Below are positions 7,163 through 12,878 of a DNA stretch of 14,161 nt, piece after piece. The translations under genes and the position numbers were made by a program. This DNA comes from Holosporales bacterium (GTDB lineage: Bacteria; Pseudomonadota; Alphaproteobacteria; BNTO01). The stretch is taken from contig JAISRQ010000064.1 in assembly GCA_031273545.1 (NCBI GenBank), forward strand, positions 1 through 14,161, given 5' to 3'. The notes below the pieces were generated by a model, which was not told where the DNA came from, did not search any database, and saw only the letters and a list, made by a program, of their open reading frames with translations. Position 1 is the stretch's first letter. Each line of letters starts with the position of its first letter.

Positions 7163-8086
7163 TTACGCTGAAGCTTGCTGCTGCACCGGCATCAAATTGC
7201 GAATCGCGACTTTTTTAACACGGCGAGGATCGGCATCCAATATCTCAAACTCAACCCCAGCTGCGTGCGCAATAAGCTCTCCGCGCATAGGAACCCTTCC
7301 AGCCAGCAAAGTAATTACCCCGCCAATCGTGTCGACATCCTCGTCCTCATGTCCCTTCAGCCAGTCAATTTGCAATCCACATATCTGTTCAAGCGATTCA
7401 TTTAGCTCCTCCAGCGCTGTACTTGCGTTCAACACAACGCACCCATTCGTAATCTCAAGCGGGTTATTATACCCGTGGTCCTCCGCATATTGGATATCGC
7501 CAATAATCTCTTCGATCAACGATGAAAACGTGACAAGCCCCTCAACACCGCCATATTCGTCAACAACGACGGCCATGCGCATTCCAGTTTCGCGCATTTG
7601 AAGAAGCAAATCCAACGTTCGCATGGTCGGCGCAATAAACGGAATCTCCTTCAATATGGACTTCAACCCAGTGCGCATATGTCCGTTTATCCAAATAATG
7701 ACGTCCTTCAAAGAAAGTCCGCCAACAATATTATCCACCGTCCCAGAATAAATAGGAATCTGCGAAACCCCAGAGTTAACCAAGGTCGCAACAATCTCGT
7801 CTTGAGTCGCGGTAATTGGGGCTGCAGTGATATTGGCGTACGGGATCATTACATCTTTGGCGGTCAAATCCTTTAGGCTAAGGACGTTGCTTAACAACAC
7901 ACGCTCATCTGTGCCAATGGAGGATTCACCTTCGGAATCTTCCTCTATTAGCTCTTCGATTGCGTCCCTCAAAGACGTATCCGACTCCCGGCGCAAACAC
8001 CAACGCCATGTTCTCCTGCAGTGGTGAGCGAGATGCTGCAAAAATCTACGTTTTTCTGGTGGATCTATCGTTTTACTCATAAGCAA
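7163..8086 (-). CDS. corC: CorC/TlyC-family protein with CBS pair and transporter-associated domain
   Basis: Cytoplasmic member of the CorC/HlyC family, which in its family context is linked to magnesium/cobalt efflux and is often encoded beside ybeY. In 307 residues there are two CBS modules (about 77-135 with VMIPYANI and GVSQIPIYSGTVDNIVGGLSLKD, and about 146-200 with MAVVVDEYGGVEGLVTFSSLIEEI). A C-terminal CorC_HlyC domain (about 208-297, VDTIGGVITLLAGRVPMRGE) follows. There are no membrane segments, as usual for the CorC subtype that lacks the DUF21 domain. Start options are TTG at 8086, with GAGAA seven bases upstream, or ATG at 8080; I cannot decide between them. It follows ybeY after a short gap holding an 11-base direct repeat. 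The lnt gene, which follows in many genomes, is absent here. Confidence 0.92.
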   Translation of the reverse strand: MLMSKTIDPPEKRRFLQHLAHHCRRTWRWCLRRESDTSLRDAIEELIEEDSEGESSIGTDERVLLSNVLSLKDLTAKDVMIPYANITAAPITATQDEIVATLVNSGVSQIPIYSGTVDNIVGGLSLKDVIIWINGHMRTGLKSILKEIPFIAPTMRTLDLLLQMRETGMRMAVVVDEYGGVEGLVTFSSLIEEIIGDIQYAEDHGYNNPLEITNGCVVLNASTALEELNESLEQICGLQIDWLKGHEDEDVDTIGGVITLLAGRVPMRGELIAHAAGVEFEILDADPRRVKKVAIRNLMPVQQQASA

Positions 8087-8112
8087 CTAAGTTCTCGAAT
8101 TAACATGGAAAA

Positions 8113-8143
8113 AATTAAACATACGTAAAAAGAATTAAACATA
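8113..8143. repeat. 11-base direct repeat between ybeY and corC
   Basis: AATTAAACATA occurs at 8113-8123 and 8133-8143, offset by 20 bases. The second copy overlaps the ybeY stop codon. This may be the scar of a small duplication; no role is evident. Confidence 0.5.
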
Positions 8144-8755
8144 AGGGTTAGGTATTTCAAACCGTTGCAGAACCAGAATCTCCAAGGATTCCATAAGAAA
8201 AGCCTCGCTATCGTTTTCGTGGTCATACCCCAATAAATGAAGGACTCCATGTGTCATCAAGTGAAACACGTGATCCAAAAAAGGGCGACCCAATGCCTTA
8301 GACTCTTTTAGCACAGTACTGTATGACAAAACAACATCGCCAAGCATGCAGCGCGCAATATCGTCCACGTCAGATATATTGCGCTGGTTGTTATTATGCT
8401 GTGAATCAAGATTTTTGGTTGGGGCCTGAAAGCCTCCTCCCACTGGCGGCGCAAATCCCTGCAAGTCAAGATTCTGGAGGACTGGCGCACATTCATTTTC
8501 CGGCACCGTTGGGCGGCTGAATGAAATCAACGGAAAAGACAAAACATTAGTAGTCTCATTTTTTTGTCGATGTTGCCCATTTAGTTCTTGCATAATCGCG
8601 TCATCCGTCAGCAAAAAGCTGACCTCAGATTGCGGAGCCCAGCCTGTAGCTTCTAACGTTGCGTCAGTGCATTTTTGAATGACTTGGCCCCAGTCCTGTT
8701 CCGTGGCTTGCTTCAGCCACATGTCGTTTTCAATATCTAATCTACAAAAGTTCAT
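8135..8755 (-). CDS. ybeY: Endoribonuclease YbeY (16S rRNA maturation) with an internal insertion
   Basis: Single-strand-specific metallo-endoribonuclease needed for 16S rRNA 3'-end processing and ribosome quality control. The metal-binding motif is intact, HGVLHLLGYDH with His169, His173 and His179. The upstream TTNVLSFP (68-75) and LGDVVLSYSTV (138-148) motifs are also present. At 206 residues it is longer than the usual 150-170. The excess is residues about 78-135, a Pro/Gln/Asn-rich low-complexity stretch inserted between NVLSFP and LGDVV, where the family normally has a short loop. The catalytic residues are unaffected, so the enzyme is probably functional. The ATG at 8755 has no strong Shine-Dalgarno, but RLDIENDMW right after it matches the family N-terminus. 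It is probably transcribed with corC and divergently from ssb. Confidence 0.93.
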   Translation of the reverse strand: MNFCRLDIENDMWLKQATEQDWGQVIQKCTDATLEATGWAPQSEVSFLLTDDAIMQELNGQHRQKNETTNVLSFPLISFSRPTVPENECAPVLQNLDLQGFAPPVGGGFQAPTKNLDSQHNNNQRNISDVDDIARCMLGDVVLSYSTVLKESKALGRPFLDHVFHLMTHGVLHLLGYDHENDSEAFLMESLEILVLQRFEIPNPYV

Positions 8756-8790
8756 GATTTTTTATATTTTCGTTATTTTCATATTTTCGA

Positions 8791-8840
8791 CTGCGGAATC
8801 CTTACTTTGCGATTTTTTAGCTACGAAAGAACGTCCGAAT
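8791..8840 (-). repeat. Possible degenerate half copy of the palindromic repeat upstream of ybeY
   Basis: Read on the minus strand, GGACGTTCTTTCGTAGCTAA followed by AAAATCGCAA resembles the centre and start of the right half of the copy at 12799-12878 (AACGTTTGTTGAGCTAAAAA, then GTCCGTAATC). The left arm is missing. The match is short and lies in AT-rich DNA. Confidence 0.25.
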
Positions 8841-8868
8841 AGATAATTACAATAATTTTGCCTATAAT
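8840..8868 (+). promoter_or_regulatory. Promoter for ssb
   Basis: A consensus TATAAT (8863-8868) is preceded by TAGATA (8840-8845, 4/6 to TTGACA) at a 17-base spacing. It places transcription start near 8875, about 30 bases before the preferred ATG at 8905. A start at 8881 would leave almost no leader. Confidence 0.55.
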
Positions 8869-8904
8869 CCACTATACCAGATGTTTTGTAAAAAAAAGGT
8901 TACC

Positions 8905-9411
8905 ATGGCAGGATCAGTCAATAAGGTATTATTAATCGGAAATTTAGGAAAAGATCCTGAATTTAGGGTCACACAAGATGGCGGCAAGTTCGCGACATTT
9001 TCGGTTGCCACTAGCGAATCAATTAAAGATAAAAATACTGGCGAACGCGTAGACCGTACGGAGTGGCATCGCATTACTGTATTTAATGAACATTTCGTAG
9101 AAGTAGTTGAGAAGTACGTCAAAAAAGGAAGTAAAGTATACATAGAAGGACAACTTCAAACAAGAAAATGGACAGATCAACAGGGGATAGAACGCTATAC
9201 GACCGATGTCATCATCCCGCGTTTCCGTGGGGAGCTTGCGCTTTTAGACAAGATTAATAGCAGCGAGGGCGGCTCTGGCAGTACTGGCGGCGGCTTTGGC
9301 GGTGGATCTGGAGGCTTTGGTGGCGGAAGTAATGGTGGCGGCGCAGGGGGCTCGTCTTATGATGACATGATGCAGTCACAAAGCAGCCCATTGGACGAGG
9401 TTCCGTTTTAA
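8905..9411 (+). CDS. ssb: Single-stranded DNA-binding protein SSB
   Basis: Homotetrameric OB-fold protein that coats single-stranded DNA during replication, repair and recombination and recruits partners through its C-terminal tip. The 168-residue product begins MAGSVNKVLLIGNLGKDPEF and has the OB-fold core WHRITVFNEHFVEVVEKYVK and GSKVYIEGQLQTRKW. A Gly/Ser-rich linker (about residues 118-150) and the acidic tail LDEVPF follow, a variant of DDDIPF. ATG at 8905 is chosen because AAGG lies five bases upstream and homologues begin at MAGSVNK. The in-frame ATG at 8881 would add eight residues not typical of the family. RarA, encoded nearby, is a known SSB-tail interactor. Confidence 0.97.
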   Translation: MAGSVNKVLLIGNLGKDPEFRVTQDGGKFATFSVATSESIKDKNTGERVDRTEWHRITVFNEHFVEVVEKYVKKGSKVYIEGQLQTRKWTDQQGIERYTTDVIIPRFRGELALLDKINSSEGGSGSTGGGFGGGSGGFGGGSNGGGAGGSSYDDMMQSQSSPLDEVPF

Positions 9412-9470
9412 AGCGAGGGGGGGCGAAATTTTCGCAAAATGTGGATAGCGCGTCCTAATAATGCCGGGGG

Positions 9471-9553
9471 CCCCAAAGATTGTGGAAAAAAAAGGTGAGA
9501 GATAGTTAAGTGTTTCCTTACCCCCCAAACCCCGCAATCGTTTGGGGATTGGG
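9471..9553 (+). repeat. Palindromic intergenic repeat, copy 5 (between ssb and the PilO-like gene)
   Basis: Left arm CCCCAAAGATTGTGG (9471-9485) and right arm CCGCAATCGTTTGGGG (9532-9547) pair along their whole length, with a G-T wobble and one bulge. The centre has GATAGTTAAGTGTTT (9501-9515) and an inner GTTT...AAAC stem (to 9530). The flank ATTGGGTAT (9548-9556) matches copy 3. It ends about 30 bases before the ATG of the following gene and is oriented with it. Confidence 0.8.
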
Positions 9554-9581
9554 TATATAACTCTTCAAAAGGGGACCTCGT

Positions 9582-10286
9582 ATGAGTTCGAATTGGCAAA
9601 GTCGTTGGCTTCGCATACTAATCATCCGCATGCGACAGCTCAAGCGAGGGGCGACGCGGATTGGCGGCTCGTTCGGCGTGCTGAAAAGTCGCCACGTGGT
9701 CGTTTACGGCGCGGAGGCGGTGGTGATTACGTTTGCAAGCGTAGCATGCTGGGTTTGGACGGATTGCATGGTCGACGCATCCAGGGACCGCACGATCATG
9801 CTGATACGCCAACACAAGGTGCGCCAGGGGTCGTGTGCAACTGACGAGGATTATAAGGCGAAGCTGGACGAGCTTGGGATAACGGACCCATTGATGTGGG
9901 AGAAATTGACTTCGATTTCGCTGGCGAGGGTGCTACGGAGGCTGGAGTTGGACCATCATGTGATGAGGACTCAGTACGCGTTACAGCCGATAGATATGAC
10001 GGCGCACAAGGGAGCAGGGCTGTCGGCTTTTACGATGTCTTTGGGAATGAAGTCGGCAAGAGACAAGAACATTGTAAACTTTTTACAGCAATTAGCAGAT
10101 CATATCCCTGGGATTATCGTATTTGAGGCGGTGAATATAAAAAGGGAAGGGGACATTTTGTCTCATGCTGAGTTCGAGAAACTGCGCAAAGCACGAAATA
10201 AAAGAAAGGTATTGCCAAGCTTTTCTGCGGAGGTTAAATGCAGTATCACTGTACCAAGTCAGATCGTAGCTAATTTTGCGAAATAA
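9582..10286 (+). CDS. Single-pass membrane protein with PilO/GspM-like C-terminal region, function unknown
   Basis: I do not recognise the family with certainty. The 234 residues comprise a basic N-terminus (Arg/Lys-rich, 8-37), one membrane segment (about 39-61, VVVYGAEAVVITFASVACWV), a helical linker, and a C-terminal region (about 146-224). That region reads as beta-alpha-beta-beta: LSAFTMSLGMKS, then IVNFLQQLADHIPGIIVFEAVNIKRE, then SAEVKCSITV. This order and topology resembles PilO/GspM-type inner-membrane assembly proteins, whose ferredoxin-like domain has the same l.l.g...i..fl..l...pgi.v....i pattern. The resemblance is inference only. The ATG at 9582 has GGGGA six bases upstream. No secretion or pilus genes are adjacent, so it would be an orphan component. 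Repeat copy 5 ends just before it. Confidence 0.7.
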   Translation: MSSNWQSRWLRILIIRMRQLKRGATRIGGSFGVLKSRHVVVYGAEAVVITFASVACWVWTDCMVDASRDRTIMLIRQHKVRQGSCATDEDYKAKLDELGITDPLMWEKLTSISLARVLRRLELDHHVMRTQYALQPIDMTAHKGAGLSAFTMSLGMKSARDKNIVNFLQQLADHIPGIIVFEAVNIKREGDILSHAEFEKLRKARNKRKVLPSFSAEVKCSITVPSQIVANFAK

Positions 10287-10355
10287 TTAATGGAAAGGCA
10301 ATATCCTTCAAGAAGACAGAAGTAGAAGAGCAGAAAGAAGGCTAAACGCGAGGAG

Positions 10356-10380
10356 GAAGAGAAGAGAAGAGAAGAGAAGA
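10356..10380 (+). repeat. Pentanucleotide tandem repeat (GAAGA)5
   Basis: Five perfect consecutive GAAGA units lie in the gap between convergent genes, within a longer purine-only-leaning stretch (about 10300-10383). Such tracts are prone to slippage. It is outside any gene, so length changes would have no coding effect. Confidence 0.8.
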
Positions 10381-10390
10381 GGGACCTCCG

Positions 10391-10639
10391 TCAAATAACC
10401 CACACATCGCATTGCGATTGCTGAAATTGAAGGAACCCATTTTGCGAAAATGCGAGATCATGCGTCTCACCAGATTCGCAACTATATGACAGTTTTCCTG
10501 GATTTAATGTCGTAAACAATGGTTCATGATTAGGAAGAATTTCATGCTGCCCAAGGTCAGACGTAAAAGACAAACTAACCACATCAGGAATATATTTAGT
10601 CTCTAACTGTAAAGAATGTATATTTAATGAGAACGACAT
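10391..10639 (-). CDS. atpC: F-type ATP synthase epsilon subunit, short form
   Basis: Central-stalk subunit of F1 that couples rotor movement to catalysis. The 82 residues match the N-terminal beta-sandwich domain: SLNIHSLQLETKYIPDVVSL, TSDLGQHEILPNHEPLFTTL (family pattern G..GILP.H.PL.T.L), LNPGKLSY and FSQNGFLQF. The usual C-terminal two-helix domain (about 45-55 residues), which in other bacteria acts as an inhibitory lever, is absent because the reading frame ends straight after the sandwich. Short epsilon subunits are known in some lineages. The gene normally closes an atpAGDC operon, but here its upstream neighbour is dapB and it has its own promoter, so the ATP synthase genes are split. 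The start ATG at 10639 has only a weak upstream GGTG. Confidence 0.85.
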   Translation of the reverse strand: MSFSLNIHSLQLETKYIPDVVSLSFTSDLGQHEILPNHEPLFTTLNPGKLSYSCESGETHDLAFSQNGFLQFQQSQCDVWVI

Positions 10640-10672
10640 TGCGCTAACACACCAATACTACCTATTGTGCAC

Positions 10673-10701
10673 ATTGTACTAAATAATAGCGCATATGTCG
10701 A
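10673..10701 (-). promoter_or_regulatory. Promoter for atpC
   Basis: On the minus strand TCGACA (10696-10701, 5/6) and TACAAT (10673-10678, 5/6) are spaced by 17 bases. Transcription would start near 10666, about 27 bases before the atpC ATG. This indicates expression independent of dapB. Confidence 0.65.
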
Positions 10702-10785
10702 ATATCCCGGTGCCCCAATAAGTAAGGGTCGAAGTTTTATCGTTTTTGTTTACCCGACCTTATGCTGGCCTTCCTGCTTTGTTTT

Positions 10786-11601
10786 TTACCTGACTCTTTC
10801 GCTAGCACAAACATCCGCCATGGAATACACCCCTTCGTCTTTCGTGCAAAGCCATGCAGCTGCCCTCAAAACGCCCTTCGCAAACGCTGCCCTCGAGCTG
10901 GCCTGATGTGAAATCGACACAGTCTCGTCTTCCCCGAAAAAGTAAACCGTGTGAGTCCCTACGGCGCTTCCGCCACGAACGCTAGAGATTCCAATCTCTC
11001 CGCGCGCTCTTTTTCCCGTCCTTCCTACGACAATATCCGCTTCATCCCCCTTGGCCCTCCGAGCATTCGACACTACGCCGCCAAGGGTAAGTGCGGTTCC
11101 TGAGGGGACATCAGCTTTATGTGCGTGGTGAATTTCGTTAATTTCCACATCAAAATCCAATGTTTTAGACAAGATTTCAACCGCGAGTTTCAGTGCTGCG
11201 ACCCCTATACTCATATTAGAATCGTACAACACGGGGATTTGTACCCCTGCTCGTGCCAACGCGGACATAGTTTCCGCAGGCAATCCAGTTACCCCACAAA
11301 CCAAAGGCTTGCGAAGCTCGAGGGCGATGGGAATGATGCGCGCCGTAGACTCAGGTGTTGAAAAATCGACGATAACGTTGCTCACCTCCGCGTAATACGC
11401 CGCATCACAAGAGAACGGGACATTTTCGTGCGCCAACTGTCCTATGTATGGGCTACGGTCGTGTTCGATTGCCCCGGACAGAAACAGCGACTCGGAGGAC
11501 GCGAGCTGCTCTATTATGGCGCGGCCAAGCCTTCCAGCTGCTCCAATGAGGCAAACGCCCGTTGCGTCAAATGCGGTTCTTCTTGTCAAAGTATTCTCCA
11601 T
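10786..11601 (-). CDS. dapB: 4-hydroxy-tetrahydrodipicolinate reductase DapB
   Basis: NAD(P)H-dependent enzyme of the diaminopimelate/lysine pathway, supplying meso-DAP for peptidoglycan. The 271 residues show the Rossmann nucleotide loop GAAGRLGR (20-27), VDFSTPE (78-84) and CGVTGL (102-107). The active-site signature EIHHAHKADVPSGTAL (156-171) carries the catalytic His159 and Lys162, followed by RGGSAVGTHTVYFFGEDE and the closing SSRAAFAKGVLRAA. The length is normal. The ATG at 11601 lacks a Shine-Dalgarno. A TTG four codons later (11589) has GGAG six bases upstream and may be the true start, giving LTRRTAFDATGV. It lies between psd and atpC on the same strand, with gaps of 97 and 146 bases. 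Confidence 0.96.
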   Translation of the reverse strand: MENTLTRRTAFDATGVCLIGAAGRLGRAIIEQLASSESLFLSGAIEHDRSPYIGQLAHENVPFSCDAAYYAEVSNVIVDFSTPESTARIIPIALELRKPLVCGVTGLPAETMSALARAGVQIPVLYDSNMSIGVAALKLAVEILSKTLDFDVEINEIHHAHKADVPSGTALTLGGVVSNARRAKGDEADIVVGRTGKRARGEIGISSVRGGSAVGTHTVYFFGEDETVSISHQASSRAAFAKGVLRAAAWLCTKDEGVYSMADVCASERVR

Positions 11602-11698
11602 TAATGCGCGTTAAAATATTTTTTATTAATACTCGTATTGTCTCCAAATTAGTAATGAATTCTCTGCATTTATATCAATCTATGTTGTTATATTTATC

Positions 11699-12382
11699 TC
11701 ATTTTTGTTCTGCTTTGTCGCATTCACACGACACTTCTGCCAACACCGTCTCCGAAGCGGACACACGTTCCCCAACGCTGACCATAACCTTCGCATGTTC
11801 GGGTAAATATATGTCGAGACGGCTCCCAAAGCGAATCAGCCCGTAATATTGGCCAGTTTTGACGACGTCGCCACAACGAACATCGCAGCGGATCCTTCGC
11901 GCAACAAGCCCTGCAATCTGCACAACTCCAAGCGTACAGGCGCATGGAAGCTGAATCACGAGCGCGTTTTTTTCATTATGCTCGCTTGCCTTATCTTTGG
12001 CGGCATTAAAAAATCGTCCTTGCTCATAATATACATGCGTAACCTTCCCCGATATTGGAATGTAGTTCACATGCACATCAAATATATTTAAAAACACGCT
12101 AATTCGCGTACGCGTCGCATCCCCCAAGCCAAACTCCGGCGGGGGCAAAACTTCCTTTATGGAGACGACTCTCCCGTCAGCTGCGCTCACAATTAGCCCA
12201 CCTTCCGTCGGATGAACTCGGTTGGGGACACGAAAAAAATATAAACACCAAAAGACACTCAAGGAGCACAAATATCCAAGGGTCAAATTTATGCGCCCAA
12301 TTAAGTAAGATGCAACCGCGAACGCGATTGAAAAGCCTATGCCGTCGCGGTGGATTTTATATTTTGAAAAATTAGGGCGCAT
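11699..12382 (-). CDS. psd: Phosphatidylserine decarboxylase proenzyme, short (archaeal-type) form
   Basis: Membrane-associated pyruvoyl enzyme that converts phosphatidylserine to phosphatidylethanolamine. It is about 227 residues, the short class found in alphaproteobacteria and archaea. Two N-terminal hydrophobic stretches (about 16-29 and 34-50) anchor it. The core has VSAADGRVVSI (66-76), FLNIFDVHVNYIP (98-110) with the conserved His, and NEKN. The self-cleavage motif is FGSRLDIYLP, with cleavage expected between Gly187 and Ser188 (numbered from the TTG at 12385), where Ser becomes the pyruvoyl group. Start choices are TTG at 12385 and the adjacent ATG at 12382; ATG is preferred, though no clear Shine-Dalgarno is present. 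The gene usually sits next to pssA, which is not seen in this window. Confidence 0.95.
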   Translation of the reverse strand: MRPNFSKYKIHRDGIGFSIAFAVASYLIGRINLTLGYLCSLSVFWCLYFFRVPNRVHPTEGGLIVSAADGRVVSIKEVLPPPEFGLGDATRTRISVFLNIFDVHVNYIPISGKVTHVYYEQGRFFNAAKDKASEHNEKNALVIQLPCACTLGVVQIAGLVARRIRCDVRCGDVVKTGQYYGLIRFGSRLDIYLPEHAKVMVSVGERVSASETVLAEVSCECDKAEQK

Positions 12383-12548
12383 CAAAACGCATTAGATCAA
12401 GCGAAACCTATCTCAGTCTATATCAGAGGATAAAGCGACGCAACGAAATAGCTTTTATTGTTCTGAACGCTTTGCCCTGTAAGTAATAATATTTTATTCG
12501 GAAAATACTTTTTTGGGCGAGATATTGCGAATTTCCCGCGGCTCTAGA

Positions 12549-12648
12549 TTTAATGAATGCGAACTGAAAATTGAAAAATAATAAGCGTTTGCGAGACTAA
12601 AAACTGCGAAAATCTTTGTGAAGAAGACATAAATCTTTGTGGGAATTG
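12549..12648 (+). repeat. Palindromic intergenic repeat, copy 6
   Basis: The left half GAATGCGAAC-TGAAAATTGA-AAAATAATAAGCGTTTG (12554-12591) aligns almost base for base with the left half of copy 7. The centre GACTAAAAAC (12594-12603) gives the GTTT...AAAAC inner pairing. The right arm appears duplicated: AATCTTTGTG occurs at 12611-12620 and again at 12632-12641, the second followed by GGAATTGG. The outer arms pair poorly, so this copy is decaying. Confidence 0.6.
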
Positions 12649-12798
12649 GTGTGAGAACTGTATTACCACTCCTGTCTAATTGTGTTTTAATTGTCGTAGG
12701 GGAAAAATGGACTGAGATCGCGCTGCTTCTTTTACAATCAACTAACACTATATTCATTCGGGAAATTGCGAACGCAAGAGTGATGGATGCCGAGGTAT

Positions 12799-12878
12799 CC
12801 AAAGATTGCGAACGGAAAACTGAATAATAATAAACGTTTGTTGAGCTAAAAAGTCCGTAATCTTTTGGGGAGTAGGAT
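12799..12878 (+). repeat. Palindromic intergenic repeat, copy 7, abutting a start codon
   Basis: Left arm CCAAAGATTGCG (12799-12810) pairs with the right-arm segment CGTAATCTTTTGG (12856-12868), with one bulge and a G-T wobble. The centre AATAATAATAAACGTTTG (12823-12840) and GAGCTAAAAAG (12843-12853) match copy 6. The right arm runs on into GGGGAG, which is the Shine-Dalgarno of the next gene. Folding would bring that site into or next to the stem, so translation control is possible (inference). Confidence 0.75.

Larger units (their letters stand above)
12386..12878. other. Gene-free intergenic region with palindromic repeat copies and remnants
   Basis: Between divergent psd and the secreted orphan gene there are 493 bases with no supported gene or tRNA. 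The stretch contains two recognisable repeats (12549-12648, 12799-12878) and isolated left-arm-like fragments around 12516-12530 and 12759-12776 (AAATTGCGAACG). It reads as an accumulation of decayed repeat copies. I found no convincing promoter for either flanking gene here. Confidence 0.6.

Noticed and set aside
8881..8904. Upstream ATG for ssb
   Set aside because: AAGG is correctly placed for ATG at 8905, homologues begin MAGSVNK, and the promoter would leave almost no leader for 8881.
9424..9436. GCGAA/TTCGC hairpin after ssb as a terminator
   Set aside because: The stem is five pairs and is followed by AAAATG, not a T-run.
10640..10785. Small gene or RNA in the atpC/dapB gap
   Set aside because: Only the atpC promoter is evident; the plus-strand frame crossing it is antisense to dapB for much of its length and has no family resemblance.
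12639..12827. 62-codon plus-strand frame starting with GTG
   Set aside because: It begins inside a decayed repeat arm, has no clear ribosome-binding site and no recognisable similarity.
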